From: Brevibacillus laterosporus
GTDB taxonomy: Bacteria > Bacillota > Bacilli > Brevibacillales > Brevibacillaceae
Reading direction: 5' to 3'
Length of the DNA: 64,000 nucleotides
Assembly (NCBI GenBank): GCA_007833815.1
Contig: CP033464.1
Location: forward strand, 3,900,001-3,964,000
Below the pieces are notes generated by a model that ran no database searches, was not told where the DNA came from, and worked only from the letters and a program-made list of their open reading frames with translations. Shown here one piece after another: positions 1 through 15,000 of this stretch (positions are counted from its first letter, which is position 1; every line of letters starts with the position of its first letter). Position numbers and translations under genes: made by a program.

Positions 1-3000
1 TTAGCAACCAAAGTTGTTGCTCGTAACGAGTGTCCTCCCACTTCAAAGAAGTTCTCTTTTACTCCTATGCTTGAGAGACTGAGTACTTCTTGCCAAATCA
101 ATGCCAATTTAGCTTCAACTGATGTGCGAGGGGCCACATATTCTTTTCCGCTTTGAATGCTTCCCTCAGGCGCAGGTAACGCTTTGCGATCAATTTTTCC
201 ATTCGAAGTAAGTGGCATTTGCTCCAATTGTACAAAATATGATGGAACCATATACTCAGGCAACACATGAGTTAATGCTTTTCTAAGTTCACTTACCTTC
301 AGCTGCGTTTCAGAAACAAAGTAGGCGCATAGCTGATTTTGTCCAGCTTCCTCCTCTTTTACAATGACGGTAGCTTCTTGAATCGGTGCTAGTTTCGTCA
401 TCTGTGCTTCCACTTCGCCAAGCTCTATGCGATAGCCCCGAATCTTCACTTGATGATCAATACGACCTACATATTCGATATTGCCATCTGGTAGCCATCT
501 TGCTAAGTCGCCTGTTCTGTACATCCGTTCTTCTGCTACAAATGGGTTATCCACGAATTTCTCCGCTGTAAGCTCCGGAAGATGTAAATATCCTCTAGCT
601 AAACCAGCTCCCGCAATGCATAGCTCTCCTGCTACTCCTATCGGCTGAAGCTGATTGTGAGGGTCTACGATATAGACCTGCTTATTTGCGATCGGTGCTC
701 CGATGGAGAGTTCCTGATCCGCATGTGTAATCGATAGAGAAGTAGTGACTACACTGCTTTCTGTAGGACCGTATTCGTTGCAAATTTCAATGTACGGATT
801 CATTTCCGTCACTCTCTTAACTAACGCCGAAACGATATTCTCTCCGCCGACAACGATATTCTTTACTGACTGCAAATCTTCGGGATTCATCGTATCCACG
901 ATACTCCATAAGAAGCTAGGTGAGCTTTGCAGATGCGTAATGCTCTGTTGCGTAATAGCTTTTTTAATAGCAACAGGGTCTTTGCTTTCCCCATCTGGCA
1001 ACAAATACACTGTTGAACCAGATACCAATGGACCAAACAAGTGTGTAAGAAATGGATCAAAGACAAATGGAGTAACCATCAGCACCCGGTCGTTTCCAGT
1101 AAATCCATACGTATTTGCTTTCCAGTGAATCGTATTAGCTATACTTGCGTGTTCAACCATAACGCCCTTAGGCTTGCCAGTGGTTCCAGAGGTGTAGATG
1201 ACATAGGCCAAGTTGTTCGGTCCATGTATCGGCTCCAGATTTGATCGCTCCTCTTGATAAGTCGCTTTATCGTCTAGAAGCACAAGCTTATCAGCAGCAA
1301 AGAAGGAAACTTGCTCTTGCAACTGATGTTGCGTAACTACCAACTGCACTCCTGCATCTTCTAGCATGTAACGGATACGTTCCTCTGGGTATTCTGGGTC
1401 AATCGGTACATACGCCCCACCAGCCTTCAAGATTCCAAGCATACCGACAATCATCTCTAAGGAACGCTCGGCCATAATGGCAACCAATTGATCAGCTTGT
1501 ACACCTTTCACTCGTAAGCTTCTAGCTAGTTGATTTGCCCGTTCATTCAATTCAAGATAGGTCATTTGCTCAGCTTCATATACAATTGCCAGTTGGTCTG
1601 GTGTGCGCTCCGCTTGCTGTTCAAACAATTGTTGGATCATGTACTCCTGAGGATAAGCAACTGCTGTATGGTTAAATACCTCGACGATTTGCGCTTTTTC
1701 TTGTTGTGTTACTAATTCAACCGCATTTACAGCAACAGCCGGGTTATTGATCACTTGCTGCATGACGTGAACAAAATGTCCCAAAATCCTCTCAACGCCC
1801 GTTTGATCATACATAGACGCATTATACTCAATGTGGATTCTAATCTCTTCACCAGGGATAACAATGAGATTAAAGTCGTAGTTGGTTTGCTCCACCATCT
1901 TGACGTTAGTGACCTCAAATGCCGTTTCGTCATCTTTTCCTACTTGCTCCATCTGCTGTTCGACCGGATAATTCTCAAACACCATAATATGGTTGATCAA
2001 ATCCTGTTTTTGTTCCGTTAGTGCCTGAATCTCATAGAGCGGATGGGTGTCATATGCATGGGATGCGAGCGCTTTTTCTTGATTCTGTTTCAGTAAGTCG
2101 GTGAAAGTGGCTGTTTCTTTGCAATGGATACGTACTGGGATCGTATTGATGAACAAGCCAATCATGTTCTCAACGTCCCGAATATCCGCTGGTCTACCCG
2201 AAACAACACTTCCAAAGACGACATCATCGGTTCCATTGTACTTTTGAAGCATCAAGCCCCAAACGGTCTGCATGAGTGTATTGATCGTAACCTGCTGTTG
2301 TCTTGCTACTGTATTCATCTGTAGCGTCAGTTCTTTACCTACATCGCAGAAGCTAGTCATGAATACCTGCTCTTCCACTTTGCTAGACGACTGTGCTTTT
2401 GGCACCATCGTTTGTTGATCGTATCCTGCCAAATAGTTGCTCCAATAGCTAGAGGCTTCCTTACTGTCTTGGCGTTCCAGCCATTCAATATAGGCACTAT
2501 ACGGAGATACTTCGGCCAATTGCGGTGCTCTTTGTTGCTGAATGGCAAAGTAACATTCAAACACCTCTGAGGCGACCAGCGATAAGCACCAGCCATCCAT
2601 CAAAATATGATGGGAGCTCCAGATAAGTTTGTAGTCTTCTTCCCCAATACGAAGAACCGACACGCGCATCAATAAATCTTGGCTTAAATCAAAGCCTGTT
2701 TCCTTGTCTTTCTTGATGAAGGTATCGATGTAAGGCTTCCGCACTTCGTCATTCATCGCCATCAAGTCTTCGTAGTAAAGCGCGCTGTCTTTTTCTCGAT
2801 ATACCACTTGTAGCGGCTGCTCTTTCCATCCGTTGTAGAAATTCGTTCTAAATATTTCATGTCTTTGGAACAGCATTCGTAAGCTCGTTTCAAAAACCTC
2901 AACATTGAAACGTCCACTTATGTCAAACGTCGTTTGTTCAAAGTAAGCCCCAGACTGCGGGTCCATCAAGCTATGGAACCACATTCCCTTCTGCATAGGC

Positions 3001-3090
3001 GTCATCGCGTAAATATTTTCGACTTCACCTACCTGGGTGGTCTGTTCTACGATCTGTTCTAGTTCCTCAACCGTCAGTCCTCGTAACAAG
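1..3090 (-). other. NRPS module 8: C-A(X, same as module 3)-T, cut by window edge
   Basis: The C motif HHILMDGWC is near 2605. The A domain has FDPFLTHLFG near 1050, ITHLQSSPSF near 930 and NIVVGGENI near 855, so the pocket residues are identical to module 3 (DPTQIVEVV). The carrier motif FFEVGGHSLRA lies at about 25-57, and the window ends a few residues later. The GGHSL type predicts no epimerase next, so an L residue is expected and further modules follow outside the window. Confidence 0.75.
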
Positions 3091-6000
3091 ACATCACTTG
3101 GCGTTAATTCCGGACGTTCCTTGGCTACGCAGTGCGCCACTACTTCACGGAGGCTTGCTTGTAGCAATTCAGCTAGCTTCTCCATCGTCTCCCTCTGATA
3201 CTCTTTACCACTGTAGTTAATTTCAAGCGATAAGGCACCTTCCGAGATTAAACCGTTCATGTCAAGTGTATACGGCATAGATGCGTTTTGGCTGGTTTCT
3301 GCGCCACTCGCAAATGGTGATAGCTGAATGTCATTGTTTTGCAAGTCCTGGTCAAACTGCCCCAAATAGTTAAAGCTGATCTCTGGCTCTGTAAAAGCTA
3401 CACCTTCGCTTCGCTCTGATAAATATCTTAGAATGCCGTAACCAATTCCCTTTTGTGGAATGTGGCGAAGTTCTTCCTTAACACTCTTGATTCGCTGGGA
3501 CACATGTTTACCTGCATGCATCTCTAGAACGACTGGGAATTGACTTGTAAACCACCCCACTGTTCGGGTGATATCCATGTCTTGAAGGATTGACTCGCGT
3601 CCGTGACCTTCCAGACTCACATGAATTTGTTCTAAGCCTGTCCAAGAATGGATGGCCATACCAAGTGCTGTGAGCAACAAATCATTTACTTCTGTATTGT
3701 AGGCACGATTCGCTAGTTTCAGTAGCTGCTCCGTTTCCTGGGCTGTCCAATGCACCATAATAGACTGGCTATCTTTCATGATCGAAATAGCTTGGGTGTT
3801 ATCTTTTGGCAATCGAGTCATTGGAATTTGTCCAAGCTTTTGCCAATACTCCCGTTCATGCTCCATTTCATCTGAATTAGCATAAAGAGCCAATTGGCTT
3901 GCCCACGTCTGGAATGAATCTGTTTTGTGCGGGAAGCAAATTTCTTCTCCGCTCAATGCTTGCTCATACCCAGTCGCAATATCTTCGAACAGAATACGCC
4001 ATGAAACTCCATCTACGACCAAGTGGTGAAGAATAATCAACAAATGATCACCATTTGTGCAACGGAACAATCCTAGTTTCATAAGCGGTCCTTCACCTAT
4101 GTTCATGCTGCTTTGCAATTCGCTTGCTTTTGCTTCCACCGCTTTAGCACCATCGGTTACATCCCTGAAATCAACAACTTCCAGGCTGTACAGTTCGCCT
4201 TCCTCTACTCCACGGTTCCATGCCTTATATCCGCTTTCGGTTGGAGTATATACCGTCCTCAATGCATCATGGTGCCAGGCAATCTTTTGCATCACCTTGT
4301 GAAGTGCCTCTTCATCAAAGCCTTGCTCTTTAAACAACATGACGGTTTGGTTATAGTGATGCTGTTCTGTATAAGCCTGCTCGAAGAACCAACGCTGAAT
4401 CGGTGTCAATCCCACTTCGCCTACTACTTCGCCTTGGTCTGCGATACGAGTGATCGATTGAACACGTTTGCTCAATTCAGCAACGGTTGGATACTGGAAC
4501 AAATCCTTCATTTCCAGCTTATATCCTGCCTGGAACAAGCGTGAAGAAACCTGAATGGATTTAATAGAGTCACCACCAAGATCAAAGAATTTATCCATGA
4601 TCCCAATCGCGTCTGTTCCCAGTACAGCCTGCCAAATCGAAACAAGTGTTTTTTCAATCGGTGTGCGTGGCGCTACGTAATTTGCACCAGTTTGGACACT
4701 TCCTTCTGGAGCAGGTAATGCTTTGCGGTCGATTTTACCGTTTGGTGTAAGCGGCATCTGATCCAATTGGACAAAGTAGGACGGGATCATGTACCCTGGC
4801 AATTCTTGAGACAAAGTGCTTCTAAGCTCGCTTAGAGTAAGCGTTTTGTTCGCTACAAAATACGCGCATAACTGCTTTAATCCAGCTTCATCTTCGCGGG
4901 CGATGACCACAGCCTCTTGCATGAATGGTGTCTTCAAGAGCTTTGTTTCGACTTCCCCTAGTTCAATTCGATTTCCACGAATTTTCACTTGGTGGTCGAT
5001 TCGTCCAATATACTCAAGGTTTCCATCCGACAACCATCTTGCCAAGTCTCCTGTTCTGTACATTTTCTCTCCCAATGCAAACGGGTTATCCACGAATTTT
5101 TCCGCCGTCATTTCTGGACGGTTTAAGTAACCGCGTCCTACACCGTTTCCAGCAATATACAACTCGCCTAGAACACCCACAGGTAAAATAGCATGGTTCT
5201 CATTTAACACGTACATTTTTACGTTAGGCAACGGTTTACCTATAGGTAAACTCAACGCTGGCAGAGCATCGGACTGTTCGAAATAACTAGAATCAATGCA
5301 CGCTTCCGTTACACCGTAGCTGTTTAAAATACGCATATGCGAACCAAATCTGCTTACCAATTGGGCAAAGGCATCTGGAGGACATTGATCTGACCCTACA
5401 ATTAATGTTTTCAAGGAACGAATGTCCAAGCTGTTTTCGTACACATACTCCATTAGTGGAATAGCGATAGCTGGCGTAGATTCAAAAATCGTAATTCCAT
5501 GTTCTCTCATAAGTCCATAGATACGAGTAGGATCTAACCTAGACTGGCTAGGGCAAATCACTAATTTCCCACCATGTAAAAGAGCTCGAACATAATCACC
5601 CGTAAATACGTCAAAGGAAAAACTGGCCCATTGCAACAATCTCACTGACTCTTCATCTAAACGGTAGGCTTGCTTCCAAGCAGAAGCGATAGAAGTTACC
5701 TGCTTGTGCTCTATCATGACACCTTTTGGCTTGCCCGTTGTTCCTGATGTATAGATGACATAAGCAAGATTATTCGGATTCGATGCTGCTTGTAGATTTG
5801 ATCCATCTTGACTATAGGAGTCTGAATCATCTAGCATCACGATTTTTCCAGTAAAGGATACTCGCTCAAATAAATGACTCTGCATGATCAATAGTTTTGC
5901 TCCAGCATCCTCTAGCAGATAGCTGATTCGCTCTTCTGGATATTCAGGATCAATTGGCACATACGCACCGCCAGATTTGAGAATTCCCAATATCCCAACC

Positions 6001-9000
6001 ATCATTTCAACAGAACGATCAACCATAATGCCGACCAACTGATCAGCTTGCACGCCTTCAGCTCGTAATGTTCGAGCTAGTTGATTCGCTCGCTCATTCA
6101 GTTCACGATATGTTAATTGGCTGCCCTCATAGACAACTGCTACCTGATCTGGAGAACGTTCCACTTGTTCTTCAAACAAGAGATGGATTGTTTTCTCACG
6201 TGGATAATCAGTAGTCGTAGCGTTGAATCCTTCTAAAATTGTCCCTTTTTCTGCTGGAGTAATCATCTCTAAGGACGATAATGTAGCTTGCGGATTATGG
6301 ACAATAGCTTGAATGACTTGTTTGAAATGTCCTGCCATACGCTCAACTGTCTCTCTCTTAAACAGGGACGTAGCATATTCCATCGTGAACACGATACCTT
6401 CTGCTCTTTCGATTGCTTCTAATGTCAGATCGAATTTAGCCACGGTATTTTCACTTGGATAAGGCTGAACATTCAAACCTTCCATGTGTAGCCCGTCTTG
6501 CTCCAAATTGATAAATTCAAACATCGTGTCAAACAGCGCATTTCGGCTTAAATCTCTGTTTACATTCAGTTTCTCTACCAATTCTTCAAACGGATAATCC
6601 TGATTCTCATATGCTTTAAGAGCACTTACCTTCACTTCTTGCAAATATTCGTAGAACGACTTGTCTCCAGACGGATAGGTACGAAGTGCTAAGGTGTTCA
6701 GGAATACCCCGATCATAGGCTCAAGATCAGCATGTGGTCTTCCTGCAATCGGAGTTCCTACGATTACATCCTCTTGCCCTGTATATTTGTGCAAGAGCGT
6801 TGTATAGGCTGCAAGCATTACCATATGCAAGGTAGAGCCGGTTCGTGCCGCGAGTTTCTTTAATCCTTCTCTGCCTGTATCGTCAATAACAAATTCAATT
6901 GTTTCTCCGACAAAGCTTTGTAAAGCTGGTCGCACATAATCAGTCGGCATATCCAGTACAGGAATTTCCCCCCGGAATGCATCCAACCAATATGCTTCCT
7001 GTTGTTTCATCTGCTCACTGTGAACGCCTACTTGTTGCCATACAGCATAATCTTTGTATTGGATGCGAAGAGGTGGTAGCTCTTCTCCGCCATATAGACG
7101 GGCAAATTCTTGAATGAGAATGCCCATGGAAACTCCATCAGAGATGATATGGTGCATATCAAACAGCAAGAGATAGCGATCCGCTGACATTTCAATCAAA
7201 CCAACACGTAATAATGGTGCTTTTTGTAGGTCAAATTCACGAACAAATTCACGAACATGGTCTTCTGCTTCTTCTAGACTCGCTTGCGCATACGTAACTG
7301 CGAAATCAGCTTGTTGGTGGACTCGTTGTACGGGCTCTCCATTTACCATCTCAAAGCTGGTTCGTAAGGTTTCATGACGTGCGATCAATTTACGGAAGGC
7401 TTCCTCTACCCGCTGTTGATCCAACGCCCCTTCGATCATCACAATGTCTGGCATATTGTAGCTAATTTCGCCACCTGTTAACTGACTCAAGATGTACAAA
7501 CGCTTCTGAGCAGAAGATACCGGGTAGAACTCACTTTCTTCAATGACTGGAATAGACGCATACGCGCTTTGTTCCATACCCTCTATTACATGTGCCATTT
7601 GCTCAATAGTCGGGTATTGGAATGCATCCCGTAATGGAAGATTTTTGTTTATTTCTTTATAAATTTTAGCGACCAAAGTCGTTGCTCGTAAGGAATGACC
7701 ACCGATTTCAAAGAAGTTGTCTCTAATTCCGATGTTTGTAAGACCAAGTACCTCTTGCCAAATCTGTACCAACTTGGCTTCCATCCATGTGCGAGGTGCC
7801 ACGTACTCTGCTCCAGTGTGAATGCCACCTTCTGGGGCAGGCAATGCGTTGCGGTCAATCTTTCCATTTGGTGTAAGTGGCATTTGCTCTAATTGGACGA
7901 AGTAAGACGGAACCATATAGCTCGGTAGTTCATGGGACAATTGACCTTTAAGATCACTAACGGTCAGTTGCTGCTCAGCTACAAAGTATGCGCATAACTG
8001 CTGTTGTCCCTCTTGGTCTCTCCGTGCGATTACCACTGCTTCCTGTACAGAATCCACGTGCAATAATTGTGTCTCTACTTCCCCAAGCTCAATTCGATGG
8101 CCTCTGATTTTTACTTGATGGTCGATTCGACCTAGATACTCGATCGTGCCATCTGGAAGCCATTTGGCCAAATCTCCCGTTTTATATATTCTTTCTCCTG
8201 GCACGATTGGGTTTTCTGCAAACTTCTCTTCCGTAAGCTCAGAACGGTTCCAGTAGCCTCTTGCCAGTCCCTCGCCAGCAATGCACAGCTCCCCTGCTAC
8301 CCCAATTGGTTGAGGTTGCCCCTCCTCATTTAGAAGATAAAAGCGTGTATTAACAAGCGGTTTACCGATGGTGATGTGCTCTCCTTCTGTTACTTCGCCA
8401 ACTGACGACCATACAGTAGTTTCCGTTGGACCGTACATATTGTACAGACGCGCCGGAGTATTCTTACGCAGTATCTCCAGCAAGGAAGTAGGCAATGCTT
8501 CTCCTCCGAGCATGATTTCTTGTAGGTCTTGTAAGCAATCGACATGATCGGATGACAGCAACATCTGCATACGAGACGGCGTCATTTGAATCATATCTAT
8601 TTGCTGTTCTACCATCACATCACGTAAGGCTTTCGGATCTGTTTGTTGAACCCCACTAGCTAGAACGACTCTTACCCCTTTACTTAAGGAAAGGAACGTT
8701 TCTAACACGAAGATATCAAACGAGATGGTAGTAACAGAAAGCAGGGACTTCCCTTGGACAAAATCAATCTGGTCCGTGATGCCCTGGATAAAGTTCACGA
8801 CCGACTGATGTTGAATCATGACTCCTTTTGGTTTGCCTGTCGATCCAGACGTATAGATCACATAAGCCAAATCAGTAGAGCTACTTAGCGGATTCAGATT
8901 TGAGCCGTCTTGATGGTAAGAAGCTTCCTCGTCTAAGGATAGAAGTCTCTTTGCAAAAGCTAGACGGTCTTGTAATTGGCTTTGCATAACAACCAACTTG

Positions 9001-12000
9001 GCTCCAGCATCCTCCAGCATATAACGGATGCGCTCTTCTGGATATTCTGGATCAATCGGTACATAAGCCCCACCGGCTTTCAAGATACCTAATAGTCCGA
9101 CCATCATTTCCAAGGAACGCTCCACCATAATGCCAACTAGTTGATCTGGCTGTACACCTTCTGCACGTAATGTTCGAGCCAGTTGGTTCGCTCGCTCGTT
9201 TAGTTCACGGAACGTCATCTGCTGTCCTTCGTAGACTACAGCTACTTGCTCCGGCGTGCGCTCTACCTGACTTTCAAATAACTGGTGAATCGTTTTCTCA
9301 CGTGGGTAATCTCCTGCCGTGTCATTAAATGTATCAAGAATGAAAGCTTTCTCTTTCGAGGTTATCATCTCAAGGGAAGAAAGCTTCTCCTCTGGATCGT
9401 TGATAATTCCATCGATCACCTGTAGGAAATGCTCTGCCATTCGCTCTATGGTTTCTCGTTTATATAGAGAAGTGGCATATTCCATTCCGCATCTGATGCT
9501 ATCTGCTTCTTCCATCGCATTTAGTGTTAGATCAAACTTGGCAACAGCATGCTCATCCGCAAAAGGCGTAAATCGCAATCCCTCAATAGCAAGTTCCTCG
9601 TTCTCCACGTTTTGCATGATAAACATTGTGTCAAACAATGGATTTCGGCTGAAATCACGCGCCACATGCAATTTTTCCACCAGTTCCTCAAACGGATACT
9701 CCTGATTTTCAAATGCTTTTAGCGCATGCTCTTTGACTTCCTGCACGTAGTCATAGAAGGATTTCTCTCCTGCTGGCTGTGTACGAATTGCTAGTGTATT
9801 TATGAACATACCGATCAAGCTGTCCAAATCAGCATGAGGTCTTCCCGCAATCGGAGTTCCTACAATGACATCTTCTTGTCCACTATATTTGGAGAGCATA
9901 GTTGAATAGCTAGCCAGTAAGACCATAAATAAGGTGGAACCGGTTTGTGCTGCGATTTGTTTTAATCCATTGCTTCTTTGTTCATCAATGACGAATTCAA
10001 ATGTGTCTCCCTGATAACTTTGTACAGCAGGCCTTGCATAGTCGGTTGGCATATCTAACACTGGGATTTCTCCACGGAAGACATCCAGCCAATACTCTTC
10101 TTGTTTGCCCATGTGTTGGCCTTGTACTTCCGTTTGCTGCCACACTGCATAGTCCTTGTACTGAATTCGAAGCGGTGATAGTTCCACGCCTCTATATAAT
10201 TGAACGAACTCATGTATCAGAATGCTTGTTGAAGCACCATCAGAAACGATGTGGTGAATATCAAACAGTAGGAGATGTCGTTCCACCCCAAGCTCGATAA
10301 GTCCCACTCTGAGAAGTGGCGCTTTTTCCAAATCAAATGCACGTACGAATGCGCGAACGATATTTTCTACTTCTTCATCAGTTGCCTGCCCGTACTCTAC
10401 TTCAAATTCCACATCCTGATAAACACGCTGTATCGGCATTCCATTTACCATTTCAAATCCAGTGCGCAGTGCTTCATGTCGTCCAATCAGTTTTTTGAAG
10501 GCTTCCTCTAATGATGCTCGATTAAGAGGACCCTCTACCAGGAGAACACTCGGCATATTGTAGCTAAGCTCTCCGCCTTCCATCTGTCCTAATATATACA
10601 ACCGTTTTTGCGCGGATGAGACAGGATAGAAATCTCTCTTTTCAATTACTGGTATAGAAGCATAAGCCCTATATTCCATACCTGTTATTCCTGCTGCCAT
10701 TTGTTCAATCGTCGGAGAACTAAATACGTCCCGTAACGCTACGTTAAGGCCCAATTCTTTGTGAATCTTAGCCACCAAAGTTGTAGCACGTAAAGAGTGA
10801 CCTCCAATATCAAAGAAGTTGTCCTTCACTCCAATGTTTGAAGTACCCAGTACCTCTTCCCAAATATTAGCCAAGCTGAGTTCCATTGGAGTACGTGGTG
10901 CTACATGCTCTACTCCTGTTTGCATGCTACCGTCAGGAACAGGTAGTGCTTTTCGATCAATTTTTCCATTTGGTGTTAATGGTAACTCCTCAAGCTGTAC
11001 AAAATAAGACGGGATCATATATCCAGGCAGCTCTTGTGACAATGTACTTCTTAGGTCGCTTACAGTAAGTTGATTGTCAGCTACAAAATAGGCGCACAGC
11101 TGCTTCTGTCCTACAGAATCTTCTTGGGCAATGACCACAACTTCTTCAACCGAATCTATTTTCAACAATTGCGCTTCTATTTCGCCTAGCTCAATTCGAT
11201 TTCCGCGAATTTTCACTTGATGATCGATCCGGCCTACATACTCGATATTGCCATCTGATAACCATCGTACCAAGTCACCCGTTCTGTACATTCTTTCGTT
11301 GTCTACAAAAGGACTATCTACAAATTTCTCAGCTGTCATATCTGGACGATTCAGATAGCCACGTCCCACACCGATCCCAGCAATATACAACTCACCTGGA
11401 ATACCCACAGGCTGTATAGCACGGTTCTCATCTAAAATGTACATTCTTACGTTAGGCAATGGTTTTCCTATCGGTAAGTTCAACGACAATAGAGAGCTTG
11501 TTTGCTCAAAATAACTAGAATCAATGCACGCTTCGGTCACACCATAGCTGTTAAGAATGCGCATATGTTCACCAAATCTGCTTAGCAGTTGAGCAAATGC
11601 ATCCACAGGACATTGGTCTGAACCCACAATCAACGTTTTCAAAGACTGGATATCCAATTTGTTTTCGTAGACGTAATCCATAAGTGGGATCATAATAGCT
11701 GGCGTCGATTCAAAAATGGTAACCTGATGCTTATTAATTAGCTCATAGATGTTAGCAGGCTCTAATCTTGAATGACTTGGACATATAATTAATTCCCCAC
11801 CGTTCAAGAGGGCACGGACATAATCTCCCGTGAATACGTCAAAGGCAAAACTAGCCCATTGCAATACTTTTGGATTCTGTTCATCTAATCCGTATGACAG
11901 TTTCCAAGCATGAGACATAGCAGTTAGTTGCTTGTGTTCAATCATGACCCCTTTTGGCTTGCCTGTTGTTCCTGATGTATAGATCACATATGCTAAGTGA

Positions 12001-15000
12001 TTTGGACCCTGTATCGGTTCCAGATTTGAACCATCTTCGCTATATGCCTCTGAGTCGTCCAACATTACGAGATTTCCTGTAAAGGAGACACGATCTTTTA
12101 AGTGACTCTGCAGGACTAATAGATTTGCACTCGCATCCTCAAGCATGTAGCTGATACGTTCTTCTGGATACTCGGGATCAATCGGTACATAAGCAGCGCC
12201 GGCTTTTATTATCCCTAAGATACCGACCATCATCTCTACAGAACGCTCAACCATGATACCCACCAGTTGATCAGCTTCAATCCCCTTACTTCTTAAGGTT
12301 CTCGCTAGCTGATTTGCCCGTTCATTCAGCTCATGATAAGTCAGTTGCTCACCTTCACATACAATCGCCACTTGATTTGGTGTACGTTCCACCTGATCCT
12401 CAAACAACTTCTGGACAGTCTTCTCTTGATGTGAATGTGAATCTGCTTCTGTATTGTTACATACACCCATGATTTGCTCTTTCTCTTTAGCTGTTACCAA
12501 TTCAAGCTCGGTTACAGGCACATGAGGATTGTTGATTACTTGTTGCATCATGTGAACAAAATGCCCCAGAATCCTGTCAATGCCTGTCTGGTCAAACACG
12601 GACGTATTGTACTCGATATGAACTCTGATCTCTTCACCAGGCAGAACATTTAGGTTAAAGTCATAATTTGTCTGTTCTACAATCTTAACGTTGGCAATCT
12701 CAAAGGCTGATGGGTCATTGCCTCCTACTTGCTCCATTTGCTGTTCCATCGGATAGTTCTCAAACACCATAATATGATTGATCAAATCTTGTTTTTGTTC
12801 AGTCAAGGCTTGAATTTCATATAGTGGATACGTGTCATAAGCATGGGATGCTAGAGCATGCTCCTGACTTTGTTTCATCACTTCAGCAAATGTAGCACCT
12901 GCCTCCGAACGAATACGTATCGGAATGGTATTAATGAATAAACCAATCATACTCTCAACATCTGGAATGTCAGCTGGTCTTCCGGATACTACGCTTCCAA
13001 AAACGACATCCTGACTACCGTTGTATTTCTGAAGCATCACACCCCAAACAGTCTGCATCAGTGTATAGATCGTCACTTGATGTTGTCTTGCTAACCCATT
13101 CATCTGTGAAGTTAGTTCTCTGCCTAAATCGCAGAAACGATGGTCGAAAACTGGATCTTCTTTCCTTTGCACCTTCTCTTTTGGTACGATCGTCTGTTGA
13201 TCATATCCAGCTAAATAACCGCTCCAATAAGTAGATGCTTCTTCTCTGTCTTGGCGTTCTAACCACTCTATATAGGCACTGTACGGTGGTACCTCAGCCA
13301 ATTTTGGTTCTCTGTTTTGCAAGATGGCAAAATAACATTCGAACACCTCTTGAGCAACCAGAGACAAGCACCAGCCATCCATGAGAATATGATGGGAACT
13401 CCAGATGATTCTATAAGTTTCCTTACCAGTTCGTAGAATCGACACGCGTAGCAATATGTCCTGACTTAGGTCAAATCCAGTTGCCCTGTCCTTCTCGATA
13501 AAGCATTCAATGTAAGAGTCGCGTTCTATTTCATCCATTCCCAGCAATTCTTCATAATGAAGTGCTCTATTTCTATCTTGGTACACGACTTGTACCGGCT
13601 GATCTTTCCATCCGTTGTAGAAGTTTGTTCTAAAAATCTCATGTCGTTGGAACAGCATTTGTAAGCTCTGTCCAAAAACGGTAGCATCGAAGCGCCCAAG
13701 CACGTCAAACGTCGTTTGTTCAAAGTAAGCTCCTGATTGCGGATCCATGAGACTGTGGAACCACATACCCTTCTGCATCGGCGTCATGGCATATATGTTT
13801 TCAATTTCACCAATGTTTCTGGTTTGTGCATCTATCTGTTCCAGCTCTTCTACTGTCAGTCCTTGTAACAAAACATCGCTTGGCGTTAGTTCTGTACGTT
13901 CTTTCGTTACGCAGTGTGCAATCACTTCACGCAGACTCTCTTGTAAGAGCTCAGTGAACTGCTCCATCGTTTCACGATGATACTCTTTGCCACTGTAATG
14001 GATCGTCATCGACAATGCACCATTCGAGATCATACCGTTCATATCCAATGCATATTGCATGTTCGCATTTGCGCTCATGTCTGCGCCTTTTGAGAATGGA
14101 GATAGCTCAATGGCGTTGTTTTGTAGGTCTTGATCAAACTGACCGAGATAGTTAAAGCTGATTTCAGGCTCGGCTGAGAATCTATTACCTTCCTCGCAGT
14201 CAGACAAGTATCTTAGGATTCCGTAGCCAATTCCCTTTTGCGATATTTGGCGGAGACCTTCTTTAACCGTTTTAATTTGCTTAGACACCTGTTTAGCTGC
14301 ATCCATCTGTAGCAGAACAGGATATTGACTCGTAAACCATCCTATTGTGCGTGTGATATCGACATCTGAGAGAATAGCTTCTCTACCATGTCCCTCCATA
14401 TTCACCAGCACTTGTTCCATTCCGGTCCAAGTCTGAATTGCCATGCCTAAAGCTGCGAGCAATAAATCATTCACTTCTGTGTTATAGGCTCGGTTTGCTA
14501 GTTTTAACAGTTGCTCGGTTTCCTGCTCTGTCCAATGAACCGTGACGAATTCGATGTCTTTTATAAATGTAGTAACTTGCTTGTTATCTTTCGGTAATGG
14601 AGTTGTTGCAGTTTGTTCAATTTGCTGCCAATATTCCCGTTCAAGTTCGATTTTTTCGCTGTTCGCGTAATGAGATAATTCTTCTGCCCATGTACGGAAT
14701 GAATCTGTTTTATACGGGAAGTGGATGCTTTCGCCCTTAACCGCTTGTTCATATCCATTCGCAATATCTTCAAATAAAATTCTCCAAGAAACACCATCTA
14801 CGACTAAATGATGGATGACAATGAGCAGATGATCCCCATCCTCACATTGGAACAATCCTAGTCTTAGAAGAGGGCCTTCGCTTAAATTGATGCTCGCCTG
14901 CATCTGATTAGCCTTGTCTTCGATCGCTTGAGCGCAGTCGGCTGTGCCTTTGAAATCAAACACTTCCAGACTGTATGATTCACCTTCTCCTACTCCGCGA

